A stretch of 50,201 nucleotides of DNA from NCBI GenBank assembly GCA_011959105.1, contig BLLU01000090.1, positions 1-50,201 of the forward strand. The letters are read 5' to 3'. Within the stretch, counting starts at the first letter, position 1, and the number at the start of each line of letters is the position of its first letter. Under the pieces are notes generated by a model. It searched no databases. It saw only the letters and a list, made by a program, of their open reading frames with translations, and was not told the DNA's origin. This DNA comes from Lachnospiraceae bacterium. GTDB lineage: Bacteria; Bacillota; Clostridia; Lachnospirales; Lachnospiraceae. Below are positions 8,480 through 16,403 of this stretch, in pieces. Made by a program: the position numbers and the translations under genes.

Positions 8480-9085
8480 CTACGCTTTACTTGCCTCGGT
8501 ACAAGTTCCAGACGCTGTTTTTCCCACCACCTCATATATATTCCGCTGCATTTTGTGCTCAAAACAGGATTTCAGTTCCAGATTTCTGTCCCACTTATCC
8601 TGGGGGTATCCGCCATAGCGCCGTTTTACGTCTTCCATGCGCTCCTCCATGTCCACCACCTGGGTTCCCGCCAGACTGTCACAGACCTGGATCAACAGGT
8701 CATACATGTCATACTCCATTTTTTCCAGTAAAGTCCGTAACTCTTCCTGCTGCTCTTCCGTGATATCCCATTTACCGATATAATCCTCCAGCTTTTGAAT
8801 GCTGAATGAGTGGCTGAGACAGATTCTGGCGGCCTCATCATAGCCCAGTTTCATCATATAGTGATAGCCGTCATAGATATGCCCCATATGTTTGACACCG
8901 AATTTTCGTCCAATGTCATGAAGCAATCCCAGCACATAGGCTTTTTCAGGATCCATATCCCCGCAGGCTGCGGCAATCCGCTGTGCGCACATGGCCACCG
9001 CCCGGCTGTGGTCCGCCCACGCTCCCGGATTGCAGGCCTCTCCGTCCCTGAGTAATTCCTCTGCTCTATCCCTTGTGGGTATCAT
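8480..9085 (-). CDS. HD-domain phosphohydrolase
   Basis: 201 residues with an HD-superfamily metal site: H26 (ADHS), H56-D57 (LLHDIGR), then H66 and H69 in KHMGH and a later aspartate in the VCDSLAG helix. The family hydrolyses phosphate esters of nucleotides and related molecules. The fold resembles the predicted HD phosphohydrolases of the YqeK type, but the substrate is unknown. It is the first gene of a probable two-gene unit with the zinc-PLC/kinase fusion (stop at 8480, next ATG at 8423). Two copies of a 17-base direct repeat lie just upstream. Confidence 0.8.
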   Translation of the reverse strand: MIPTRDRAEELLRDGEACNPGAWADHSRAVAMCAQRIAAACGDMDPEKAYVLGLLHDIGRKFGVKHMGHIYDGYHYMMKLGYDEAARICLSHSFSIQKLEDYIGKWDITEEQQEELRTLLEKMEYDMYDLLIQVCDSLAGTQVVDMEERMEDVKRRYGGYPQDKWDRNLELKSCFEHKMQRNIYEVVGKTASGTCTEASKA

Positions 9086-9103
9086 CTTTTCTCTTCTCCC
9101 GTA

Positions 9104-9139
9104 CCGTATAAATTCTCTGCTCCCGTATAAATTCTCTGC
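9104..9139. repeat. Tandem 17-base direct repeat upstream of the HD gene
   Basis: CCGTATAAATTCTCTGC occurs at 9104-9120 and again at 9123-9139, two bases apart. On the minus strand the repeats lie 19-55 bases upstream of the HD gene start, so they are in its leader or promoter. They are either paired binding sites on nearly two helical turns or a small recent duplication. Confidence 0.7.
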
Positions 9140-9231
9140 AATTCTGCAGTATGCACCCTGTCACCTGCTGTTCTGCACCCTGCCTGCACCGGTCAGCCGT
9201 TACGCATTCTCTGCCCGCATATCGAAAAATC

Positions 9232-10395
9232 TTATCTCCCGCAGCAATAGCAGATTCCTTCCGTGCCAATCTCCGGCGTCTGTCCCTGGCGGGCCAGTTC
9301 CTGCAGATATTTCCGCACTTCCTGCTCCCGGGCTTTGATGCGTGTTTCCAACTCTCCGTCCAGATTGCACAGATACCGCAGCAATTCCTCAGGCTGTTCT
9401 ATCCGCAGGCTGTTATGAAATACTTTCCGGGAAACCCAGGAAAATTCCCCTGCGAAGAGTTCCTCCATCTCCGCCTCAAAAGCATGGCATCGCTCTCTGT
9501 AGGATTCCGGCACTTTTTTGCGAAGCACCGGCTCCAACAGCCGGTTCACATCCCCGGTATTGACCTGGGAGCTAAATGTAGATACCAGCCTGCCCCCCTC
9601 TGCCAGGCCCCGGCGCAGCTTTTTAAGCAGTCCTTCCCTGTCCCGGATATAATTCCACAGATGCCCCGCCAGGATCAGATCATAGGTTTCGGACGGGCAT
9701 TTCCATGTCTCCGCATCCTCACACAGAAAAAACAATTCCGTTGCCCCGGCCAGTTCCCTGCGACGTTCCAAGTACACGCCATGTAAAAACTGCAATCCCG
9801 CTGTCTCTTTGTCCAGCAGAGTAATCCGGCATTCTCCGGGAATCTTTTTCCAACTGCCATGCCACACATTCCCATGACCGCATCCCACATCCAGCACCCG
9901 CATTCCGGGCTCCAGAGACAGTTGTTTAAACATCCATTCATGCCATCTCTGCCCGCTGGTTCCGTAGCGCTCATATAGTCCATACCTGAAATTGGATTGC
10001 TGATTTTTAGTCAGCAGCTGCATGATCTCCACAAAACGGGATATGGGAAACTGCCCCTGCCGGCAATGCCGTCCTGCCTGGTCTATCACCTCCAGAATCC
10101 GGTCCAGGCGGCGGCGCTCCTCCAGTACAAGTTCCCGTTGACGTGTCAGCAGCCCGTCCACAGGCATATCTTCCCCCTGTTCCAGGGCCCGGGAAATCTC
10201 CTCCAGGGGCAGCCCCACATACTTCATCATCAGAATTTCCTGAAGCCGCACAATGGCGCTGTCGTCATAAAGCCGATATCCGCCGGTCGATCGTTCCTTT
10301 GGCCGCAATAGACCTTTTTCCTCATAAAACCTGATTGTGCGGGCGGACACTCCGGCCCATCCGGCCAGCTCCCCCGCCGTATACAGCTTCTCCAT
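9232..10395 (-). CDS. MerR-family regulator fused to a class I SAM methyltransferase
   Basis: 387 residues. Residues 1-70 are a MerR helix-turn-helix with wing (TIRFYEEKGLLRP, GGYRLYD), 75-115 the dimer coiled coil, and 150-330 a Rossmann methyltransferase with motif I VLDVGCGHGN (167-176) and an acidic end of strand 2. Such MerR-methyltransferase fusions occur in Firmicutes; the substrate is unknown. The C terminus ends in a CYCCG cluster that could bind metal or be redox-active. The promoter has the 19-base spacer typical of MerR control, with a dyad in the spacer, so autoregulation by DNA distortion is likely. The ATG at 10395 follows GAGGAAG. Confidence 0.87.
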   Translation of the reverse strand: MEKLYTAGELAGWAGVSARTIRFYEEKGLLRPKERSTGGYRLYDDSAIVRLQEILMMKYVGLPLEEISRALEQGEDMPVDGLLTRQRELVLEERRRLDRILEVIDQAGRHCRQGQFPISRFVEIMQLLTKNQQSNFRYGLYERYGTSGQRWHEWMFKQLSLEPGMRVLDVGCGHGNVWHGSWKKIPGECRITLLDKETAGLQFLHGVYLERRRELAGATELFFLCEDAETWKCPSETYDLILAGHLWNYIRDREGLLKKLRRGLAEGGRLVSTFSSQVNTGDVNRLLEPVLRKKVPESYRERCHAFEAEMEELFAGEFSWVSRKVFHNSLRIEQPEELLRYLCNLDGELETRIKAREQEVRKYLQELARQGQTPEIGTEGICYCCGR

Positions 10396-10414
10396 ATGCT
10401 TCCTCTGTGCTTAC

Positions 10415-10445
10415 AGTATAAAGGTTTACGTTACGTCAATGTCAA
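10415..10445 (-). promoter_or_regulatory. MerR-type promoter with 19-base spacer and central dyad
   Basis: On the minus strand TTGACA (10445-10440), a 19-base spacer and TATACT (10420-10415). The spacer holds the near-palindrome TTGACGTAACGTAAA, symmetric at all but three positions including the centre. A lengthened spacer with a dyad inside is the hallmark of promoters activated by MerR proteins. The -35 box overlaps the stop codon of the esterase at 10442. Confidence 0.8.
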
Positions 10446-11245
10446 GCCTTTTTTACATGCCCGCTGCTGAGTCCCACGGACTCCTCTTCCAATGGCAGCC
10501 ACTCCAGCGCCTCATGAATCTGGCTGTTCCAAAAATCCCAGTCATGTCCTCCTGCCGCTTCCACGTAGGTCAGATCAACCCCCTGCTGTTCAAAGAAGGT
10601 CTTTAACTCCCTGTTTGATGCGAGCAGCCCATCTTCCGTGCCGCAGGACATATACACTTTGGGTACAAGATTTTTCGCCTTGGCGTCCATAAGGCCAACT
10701 CTCGGATTCAAATCCGTAATTTCCGCTTCCTTCAGATCTCCGAAGCAGGCCAGGCCATTAAAGAGTCCACCGCCTGTCTCGTTAAAAATATGGGCCGCTC
10801 CGGACAACGAAATGATATGGCTGAATGTGTCGCAATATTTCATTCCATTGCGGAGCGCGCCATATCCGCCCATGGAAAGACCGCCGATAAACGTGTCCTG
10901 GCGCCTGCCGGACAGGGGAAAGGTTTTCCGCATCATGGACGGCAGTTCCTGGGCCACAAATGTGCCATAGGCGTTGTTGGGAAGCGCATGGTCAAAATAA
11001 AAAGAGTTCTCACCGCTGGGCATTACCACAGCCAGGTTCTTGGCCTCCGCCCATCTCTGGATGCAGGTGCCGGAGATCCAGTCTATATTGCTTCCCAGAA
11101 TCCCGTGAAGCAGATACAGCGTCTTATACTCCTTTCTCTCTCTGCCGCTGCCTGGGGCAAAGATCTTGTCCACTGGAAGGATCACCTGTACCTCCACCGT
11201 GCGCAGCAATGCTTTTGACAGATATGTCATTTGAATCAGGGCCAT
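10442..11245 (-). CDS. Alpha/beta-hydrolase esterase (esterase D/CE1-like)
   Basis: 267 residues without a signal peptide. The oxyanion-region motif LLHGILGS (near 49-56) and the nucleophile elbow GLSMGG (serine around 128) are clear; the acid is probably in GTEDGL and the histidine in GGHDW near the C terminus. This is the tributyrin/acetyl-esterase branch of the esterase D family, which also includes feruloyl esterases. It resembles each half of the tandem esterase at 43.9-46.2 kb, so it may act on acetyl or feruloyl groups of imported hemicellulose. Its leader carries the full copy of the dispersed palindromic element. Confidence 0.88.
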   Translation of the reverse strand: MALIQMTYLSKALLRTVEVQVILPVDKIFAPGSGRERKEYKTLYLLHGILGSNIDWISGTCIQRWAEAKNLAVVMPSGENSFYFDHALPNNAYGTFVAQELPSMMRKTFPLSGRRQDTFIGGLSMGGYGALRNGMKYCDTFSHIISLSGAAHIFNETGGGLFNGLACFGDLKEAEITDLNPRVGLMDAKAKNLVPKVYMSCGTEDGLLASNRELKTFFEQQGVDLTYVEAAGGHDWDFWNSQIHEALEWLPLEEESVGLSSGHVKKA

Positions 11246-11260
11246 ACTATATTCCTCCTA

Positions 11261-11366
11261 TTTTAGTTCCGCATTTCCCCGTAAAGTGCACATACGCCTT
11301 GATTCATATATGGCCGCTTTAGCGTCCCTATATGAATCAGTGCACTTTACGCGGATATGCTGTTTC
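11261..11366 (-). repeat. Dispersed palindromic element, full copy A
   Basis: Nested inverted repeats: outer arms GCATTTCCCC (11271-11280) and GCGGATATGC (11351-11360, imperfect), then GTAAAGTGCAC/GTGCACTTTAC (11281-11291, 11340-11350, perfect), then GATTCATATA/TATATGAATC (11301-11310, 11329-11338, perfect), capped by CGC-TTTA-GCG. Read on the minus strand it ends in GCGGAACTAAAATAGGAGG, i.e. directly in the ribosome site of the downstream gene. Copy B at 43.8 kb has the same structure with different stem bases. Confidence 0.8.
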
Positions 11367-11400
11367 AGTTCCGCACTTCCCCTACGGGAGTTTGCTGTTC
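11367..11400 (-). repeat. Dispersed palindromic element, short degenerate copy
   Basis: Next to copy A: GCACTTCCCC (11373-11382) and GGGAGTTTGC (11386-11395) with the box GCGGAACTGAAAC on the minus strand. It looks like the outer arms of the element without its central hairpin. Confidence 0.5.
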
Positions 11401-11495
11401 TTAGATCCTCATATCTATGATTTAGTATAACATTGTATGGTTTTTTATGCCACCCATATCCCTTCAATTTATCATAAATTATGACGGCGCGATGC

Positions 11496-11524
11496 TTGAC
11501 ACTTTACAGTACCCGGAATATACT
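11496..11524 (+). promoter_or_regulatory. Promoter of ybaK
   Basis: Consensus TTGACA (11496-11501), 17-base spacer, TATACT (11519-11524). The leader would be about 65 nt. Confidence 0.75.
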
Positions 11525-11596
11525 GAACTGGTGCCGGATCTTTTTTCGTTGCTGCTACCGCCGAAGCTGATTTGTAAGACAACAAAAGGAGAGACA

Positions 11597-12088
11597 ATGT
11601 CCAAATCAAAAGAGATTAAGACCAATGCCATGCGCATTCTGGAATCCATGAAGATTCCCTATACCCAATATACTTACGAGTGTGATGAATTCATTGATGC
11701 GATCCAGATCGCGGACAGTCTGGGACTTCCCCATGAAGAGGTGTACAAGACCCTTGTGACCAGAGGCGCCCATGATTATTTTGTGTTTGTGATCCCCATT
11801 CACCGGGAACTGGACTTGAAAGCCGCAGCCCGCAGCGTAGGAGAAAAGAGCGTAGAAATGATTCCTGTAAAAGATATAAATGCCGTCACAGGCTATATCC
11901 GGGGCGGCTGCACCGCCATCGGCATGAAGAAGCAGTATGTAACCCGGCTTGACGCTTCGGCAGAGAGCCGGCCTGCCATCATCGTCAGCGGCGGCCGCAT
12001 CGGCTCCCAAATTAAGCTGTCCCCGAAGGGTCTGCTCACTGCCGCCAGAGCGTCATACGCAGATGTGGTCAGACAGGATGAGCCTTGA
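11597..12088 (+). CDS. ybaK: YbaK/EbsC-type aminoacyl-tRNA deacylase (Cys-tRNA(Pro) deacylase)
   Basis: 163 residues from the ATG at 11597, which follows AAAGGAGAG; the longer frame upstream overlaps the promoter and is discarded. It has the YbaK fold with the conserved lysine in VYKTLVT, the glycine-rich IRGGCTAIGM loop and the C-terminal GGRIGSQIKL segment. The family hydrolyses cysteine mischarged on tRNA(Pro) in trans after prolyl-tRNA synthetase releases the error. It is a single-gene unit with its own promoter and is convergent with the GGDEF-LamG gene 22 bases away. Confidence 0.9.
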   Translation: MSKSKEIKTNAMRILESMKIPYTQYTYECDEFIDAIQIADSLGLPHEEVYKTLVTRGAHDYFVFVIPIHRELDLKAAARSVGEKSVEMIPVKDINAVTGYIRGGCTAIGMKKQYVTRLDASAESRPAIIVSGGRIGSQIKLSPKGLLTAARASYADVVRQDEP

Positions 12089-12110
12089 AAACGCCCTCCT
12101 GTCCAAATAA

Positions 12111-14048
12111 CTACTCCATCCAGAAGTTCTCCAAATCCCCCACAAATCCGGGATCCTTGCAAAAGTCCTGATATAAACTGCCGATCTCTGCCTCTGTCAT
12201 CACGCTGTCGCAGAAAATCAGGCCGGATACATATCCCTTGAAAGACTGTTGAAAAGGATCTCCCCCCAGCAGGATTTCCTTACAGGCCGGCAGCTGTGGA
12301 ATATCCTCCGTCACACCTGCCAGACGTCCGTTCAGGTACAGTCTGCCCACGCAGGTCACGGAATCGTAAGTCACGCACAGAAAACTCCACTTGTTCCTGC
12401 GAATCATACGGATCAGAATGTCATGGAAATGATTTACAAAATTGTCCTGATGCACTCGATATATGGTGGAACGGTCCGGCGAGTAGGGAACCAGCGACAT
12501 AAATCCGCTGTTGTACCTGGAATACAGCACACTGCTCCAACCGTTTAATTCCAGAGGTTTAACCCACATGCATATGGTATAGGAATCGCTGGCAAGCAAT
12601 TCTGCGGGTAATTCCAGCACATTTTCCCTCACATCACCCCCATCAAACAAAACACCGCCCCAGTTGGCGCTGATCCCCTCTGTCAGATGTATTCCCGCTC
12701 CGGCCGGAACTGCCTGCATGGCGCCATCCACCGCCGCGTAGTCCGTCCAGAACGGAAACTCCGTGGCCTTTATCTCCGTGCGCAGATTCCTGCCTACAAA
12801 TTCCAGGAAATCCCCGGGCCCCAGGGGGCGGGAAAAATAGTCCCCTCCCACGGCGTTACAGCCGCACTCTATCAGATACATAATATCTTCCCGGGAGTCC
12901 ACACCGTCCGCCACAATGTCCATCTTCAATTCACGCCCCACGGCCATCAGCGTTTTCATGATCCTACGGGCTTTGTGGCTCCCCAGCGCATGCTGCAAAT
13001 ATCCCTTCTGGAATTTCAGGGAATCTATGGGAAGCATATCCCAGTACCGCAGACTGGCAAAGTCCAGTCCCACACCGGTAAGGGATACTCGAAAGCCGCT
13101 TCGGTGCAGAGCTTTCACATTGGCAAACATACCCTCTTTGCCCCTGCCAAAAGCCGACTCGTCTATCTCCAGTTCGATCTCCTCCGCCTTTACATTGTAG
13201 TCACGCAGAAGCCTTTCCAGCCACGGCAGAAGATTTCCGTTCAAAAGCTGCAGCCGTGAAATCCGCACGCCCACTTTGCCCGGCCACTCCTTTTTTCCCC
13301 GGAAGGCGGCAATATCCTGGAAAACCTTCTCCAAAACCCATGCGTTAAGTTCCGCCACAAATCCGTTCCTCACAAACAGCGGCAAAAACTCCTCCTGCCC
13401 CCGGCAGCGGCCATCTGCCATTTTCCAGACCACATATGCCTGAGCCATATAGAGCCTGGGCGTCTGAGCCATGATGATGGGTACATAGCGCACTTCAAAT
13501 TCCCTGTCAGCCAGGGCCTGCTGCTGCCTCTTCTCCATCTCCAGTTCGCCCAGCACGATCTCCGCGATATCGTTGAATACCACATACTGGCCCTTGCCAT
13601 TGTCCTTGGCGTGATACATGGCCATATCGCTTTTCATCAATGTATCTTCCAGGGTTTTCCCCACTTTTTCATCATAAAGGATACCGATACTCATGGAGAT
13701 ATTGGTCAGAATATGCTCTGCCCCCTCCTTGCTCCGCACCCGTTCTATGATTTTGTCCGCAATGCGGCATAACTCCTCCCGGCTGGCCTCCTCCTGGAAG
13801 ATCAGTACAAACTCATCGCCGCCCATCCTTACCGCATGGGCCGTGGGAGCGCATTTTCGGAGAATTCCGGAAATATTCACCAAAAGTGCGTCGCCCTCGT
13901 TGTGGCCGTAAATATCGTTGACCGTTTTGAAATTATCCACATCCAGGAACATAAAATGAACCCTGCTGCCCGGCTCCAATCCCTGATAATAGGTATACAT
14001 GGCCTGTCGGGTCCACAGCCCCGTGAGGTAATCCAACTCATATGCCAT
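12111..14048 (-). CDS. Soluble GGDEF-degenerate EAL-LamG fusion protein
   Basis: 645 residues from the ATG at 14048 (preceded by a purine-rich GGGGG site); the frame upstream to 14300 is antisense-like sequence of dapL. GGDEF domain 1-165: LDVDNF (35-40) and an intact GGDEF at 76-80 suggest diguanylate cyclase activity; no RxxD inhibitory site is visible. EAL domain about 190-430: the catalytic signature has become AQAYVVW and the DDFGTGYSS loop LTGVGLDFAS, so it is probably catalytically dead. Residues about 450-640 form a concanavalin A/LamG-like beta-sandwich (SYTICMWVKP, LYLNGRLAG). No transmembrane segment or signal is visible, so a lectin-like module sits in the cytoplasm. Confidence 0.83.
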   Translation of the reverse strand: MAYELDYLTGLWTRQAMYTYYQGLEPGSRVHFMFLDVDNFKTVNDIYGHNEGDALLVNISGILRKCAPTAHAVRMGGDEFVLIFQEEASREELCRIADKIIERVRSKEGAEHILTNISMSIGILYDEKVGKTLEDTLMKSDMAMYHAKDNGKGQYVVFNDIAEIVLGELEMEKRQQQALADREFEVRYVPIIMAQTPRLYMAQAYVVWKMADGRCRGQEEFLPLFVRNGFVAELNAWVLEKVFQDIAAFRGKKEWPGKVGVRISRLQLLNGNLLPWLERLLRDYNVKAEEIELEIDESAFGRGKEGMFANVKALHRSGFRVSLTGVGLDFASLRYWDMLPIDSLKFQKGYLQHALGSHKARRIMKTLMAVGRELKMDIVADGVDSREDIMYLIECGCNAVGGDYFSRPLGPGDFLEFVGRNLRTEIKATEFPFWTDYAAVDGAMQAVPAGAGIHLTEGISANWGGVLFDGGDVRENVLELPAELLASDSYTICMWVKPLELNGWSSVLYSRYNSGFMSLVPYSPDRSTIYRVHQDNFVNHFHDILIRMIRRNKWSFLCVTYDSVTCVGRLYLNGRLAGVTEDIPQLPACKEILLGGDPFQQSFKGYVSGLIFCDSVMTEAEIGSLYQDFCKDPGFVGDLENFWME

Positions 14049-14157
14049 TCCGATTTCCCCCTTTCCGGTCAGAGCTTTGTTGTTACAGAGTTCTGTTATT
14101 ACAGAGTTCCGCCGGTAATCCGGTTTGACGGCCAATGCGTCTCCCCCCGACCAGCGC

Positions 14158-15372
14158 CTACAGCGCCTTGATCCGCTCCACGGCTTCCACCGTGTTCTCA
14201 TAACTGCCAAAGGCTGTGAGACGGAAATACCCTTCCCCGCTGGGCCCAAATCCCACGCCCGGCGTCCCCACCACATTGGCTTTCTCCAAGAGATAATCAA
14301 AGAAGTCCCAACTGCTCATGCCTCCGGGCGCTTTCAGCCAGATGTAAGGCGCATTCACACCGCCGGATACCGTGTAGCCGGCCTCCTTAAGCCCCTGGGA
14401 GATATAAGCCGCGTTTTTCATATAATAAGCCACCTGTTTCTTCAGCTGTGCCTTGCCTTCCTGAGAGTACACTGCCTCACCGGCCCGCTGTACGATATAG
14501 GGAGCACCGTTGTATTTGGTTCCGTGGCGCCTGGCCCAGAGACTGTGCAGGCTCACATCCCCGGCTTTCAGTTCCCGGGGAATCACGGTAAAGCCCAGGC
14601 GGACACCGGTAAAGCCCGCATTCTTTGAAAAAGAGCGCAGTTCGACGGCACAGGTTCTGGCACCCTGGCATTCGTAAATGGAATGGGGCACGTCCTCCTC
14701 CGAAATATATGCCTCATAGGCAGCGTCATAGATGATCACCGCGCCCACCCTGTTGGCATAATCCACCCACTCCTGGAGCTGCCCTCTGGTAATGGCAGCC
14801 CCTGTGGGATTGTTGGGAAAACAAAGGTAAATAATATCCGGGGTCTCCTTCGGCAGATCGGGAGCAAAACCGTTTTCCGCCGTACAGGGCATATAGATTA
14901 CATCGCTCCAGGTTTCCGTCCGGGGATCGTAGCAGCCCGTCCTTCCGGCCATCACATTGGTATCCACATACACAGGGTAAACCGGGTCACAGACGGCAAT
15001 CCGATTGTCCAGGCTGAAAATCTCCTGGATATTGCCGGAATCACATTTTGCCCCGTCCGAAATAAAGATTTCCTCCGGGCTGATATCACAGCCCCTGGCC
15101 TTATAGTCATTGGCAGCAATGGCGTCACGAAGAAAACCGTAACCCAGATCCGGCGCGTAGCCTCGAAAAGTGGCCGCATCCCCCATCTCCTCCACCGCAG
15201 CATGCAGGGCGCTGATGATGGCCGGAGCCAGAGGCTGGGTCACATCGCCGATGCCCAACCGGATTATCTTCTTATCCGGGTGGGACGCCGCATAGGTATT
15301 CACCTTCCTGCCGATATCTGAAAACAGATAACTCCCCGGCAATTTTAGATAGTTGTCATTGACTTTAAACAT
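14158..15372 (-). CDS. dapL: LL-diaminopimelate aminotransferase
   Basis: 404 residues, a full-length fold-type I aminotransferase of the DapL family. SDGAKCDSGNIQ (105-116) and FPNNPTG (185-191) are characteristic and K250 in SFSKNAGF binds pyridoxal phosphate. It converts tetrahydrodipicolinate to LL-diaminopimelate with glutamate as amino donor, bypassing the succinylase route of lysine and peptidoglycan synthesis. Its start lies 28 bases inside the end of dapF, so the two are co-transcribed and supply consecutive steps. Confidence 0.96.
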   Translation of the reverse strand: MFKVNDNYLKLPGSYLFSDIGRKVNTYAASHPDKKIIRLGIGDVTQPLAPAIISALHAAVEEMGDAATFRGYAPDLGYGFLRDAIAANDYKARGCDISPEEIFISDGAKCDSGNIQEIFSLDNRIAVCDPVYPVYVDTNVMAGRTGCYDPRTETWSDVIYMPCTAENGFAPDLPKETPDIIYLCFPNNPTGAAITRGQLQEWVDYANRVGAVIIYDAAYEAYISEEDVPHSIYECQGARTCAVELRSFSKNAGFTGVRLGFTVIPRELKAGDVSLHSLWARRHGTKYNGAPYIVQRAGEAVYSQEGKAQLKKQVAYYMKNAAYISQGLKEAGYTVSGGVNAPYIWLKAPGGMSSWDFFDYLLEKANVVGTPGVGFGPSGEGYFRLTAFGSYENTVEAVERIKAL

Positions 15373-16205
15373 ATTTCTCCCTCAAATACGGTAGACGCAG
15401 GTCCTGTCATATACACCAGATTCTCTTCCCGGTCCCAGGTGACCTGAATTTCCCCGCCCAGCACGCCCACGGTTACATTGTTGTCTGTCAGACCATTCAG
15501 CACGCAGGCCACCGCTGTAGCGCAGCACCCCGTACCGCAGGCCAGGGTCTCCCCCGTGCCCCGCTCCCACACACGCATCTTCACATGCCGTCTGTCCACC
15601 ACCTCCACAAATTCCGTGTTAGTGCGGTTGGGAAACAGTTCATGACTTTCAAACAGCGGCCCCGTCTGTTCCAGCTTCAGATCCCCCACATTCTCCACAA
15701 GGACAACGGCGTGGGGATTCCCCATGGACACGCAGGTCATACGGTGTGTAATTCCTCCCACCCGGATGGGAACATCCACCGCCCGTTCCCCGGGAACCAT
15801 AACAGGAATCCGCTCCGGTTCCAATATGGGACTGCCCATGTTCACCCGTACCAGGGAGACTTTGTCCTCCTGGTCCACCGTAAGTTCCAGATGTTTGACC
15901 TGTCCCGCGCTGACAATGGATATCCGCTTTTTGTCCGTAAGTCCTTTATCATACACATATTTCGCCACGCAGCGGATTCCGTTGCCGCACATCTCGGCCC
16001 TGGTGCCGTCCGCGTTGTACATCTCCATCTCAAAATCGGCCGCTTCGGCGGGATTGATAAAGATAACGCCATCTCCTCCTATGCCGAAATGCCTGTCGCT
16101 CAGAAAGCGCACCATCCGGGGCTTATCCTCCTGGGGAATTTTCCAGGCTGCCCCGTCAATATACACATAATCGTTGCCGCATCCATGCATCTTGGTAAAT
16201 TTCAT
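15345..16205 (-). CDS. dapF: Diaminopimelate epimerase
   Basis: 286 residues from the ATG at 16205 (MKFTKMHG, the usual family start); an ATG at 16220 with AAAGGCGGTGG upstream is an alternative that adds five residues. The two catalytic cysteines are C73 in EMCGNGIRC and C223 in LACGTGCCA, and the MGNPH motif lies at 161-165. It converts LL- to meso-diaminopimelate without a cofactor. It is the upstream partner of dapL. The gene is divergent from the FMN-bind-like gene at 16404. Confidence 0.95.
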   Translation of the reverse strand: MKFTKMHGCGNDYVYIDGAAWKIPQEDKPRMVRFLSDRHFGIGGDGVIFINPAEAADFEMEMYNADGTRAEMCGNGIRCVAKYVYDKGLTDKKRISIVSAGQVKHLELTVDQEDKVSLVRVNMGSPILEPERIPVMVPGERAVDVPIRVGGITHRMTCVSMGNPHAVVLVENVGDLKLEQTGPLFESHELFPNRTNTEFVEVVDRRHVKMRVWERGTGETLACGTGCCATAVACVLNGLTDNNVTVGVLGGEIQVTWDREENLVYMTGPASTVFEGEICLKSMTTI

Positions 16206-16403
16206 CCAATCAAATTCCATCCGTTCTGGCCACCGCCTTTCCCTATCATCATAATCTCTTTTTTCCGAAAAAGCAAATCCCTTTTCCGTCATAAACACTT
16301 TTTTTCCCGCATACTTTATATTAACAACGAGCAAAGCTAGCTTCCAAGCACGCATTAAGGAATATTGCAGGCCGGACCGGCAATATCCCGGAAAGAGGTA
16401 AGC

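Larger units (their letters stand above)
11246..11596. other. Divergent intergenic region with palindromic elements and ybaK promoter
   Basis: About 350 bases without a gene. From left to right: ribosome site and leader of the esterase (minus strand), one full-length palindromic element (11261-11366), one short degenerate copy (11367-11400), and the ybaK promoter (11496-11524). The reading frame upstream of 11597 has no ribosome site and is not thought to be translated. Confidence 0.7.

Noticed and set aside
14049..14300. N-terminal extension of the GGDEF-LamG protein
   Set aside because: It is basic, tryptophan-rich sequence read antisense through the end of dapL; the ATG at 14048 has a ribosome site and begins the GGDEF domain correctly.
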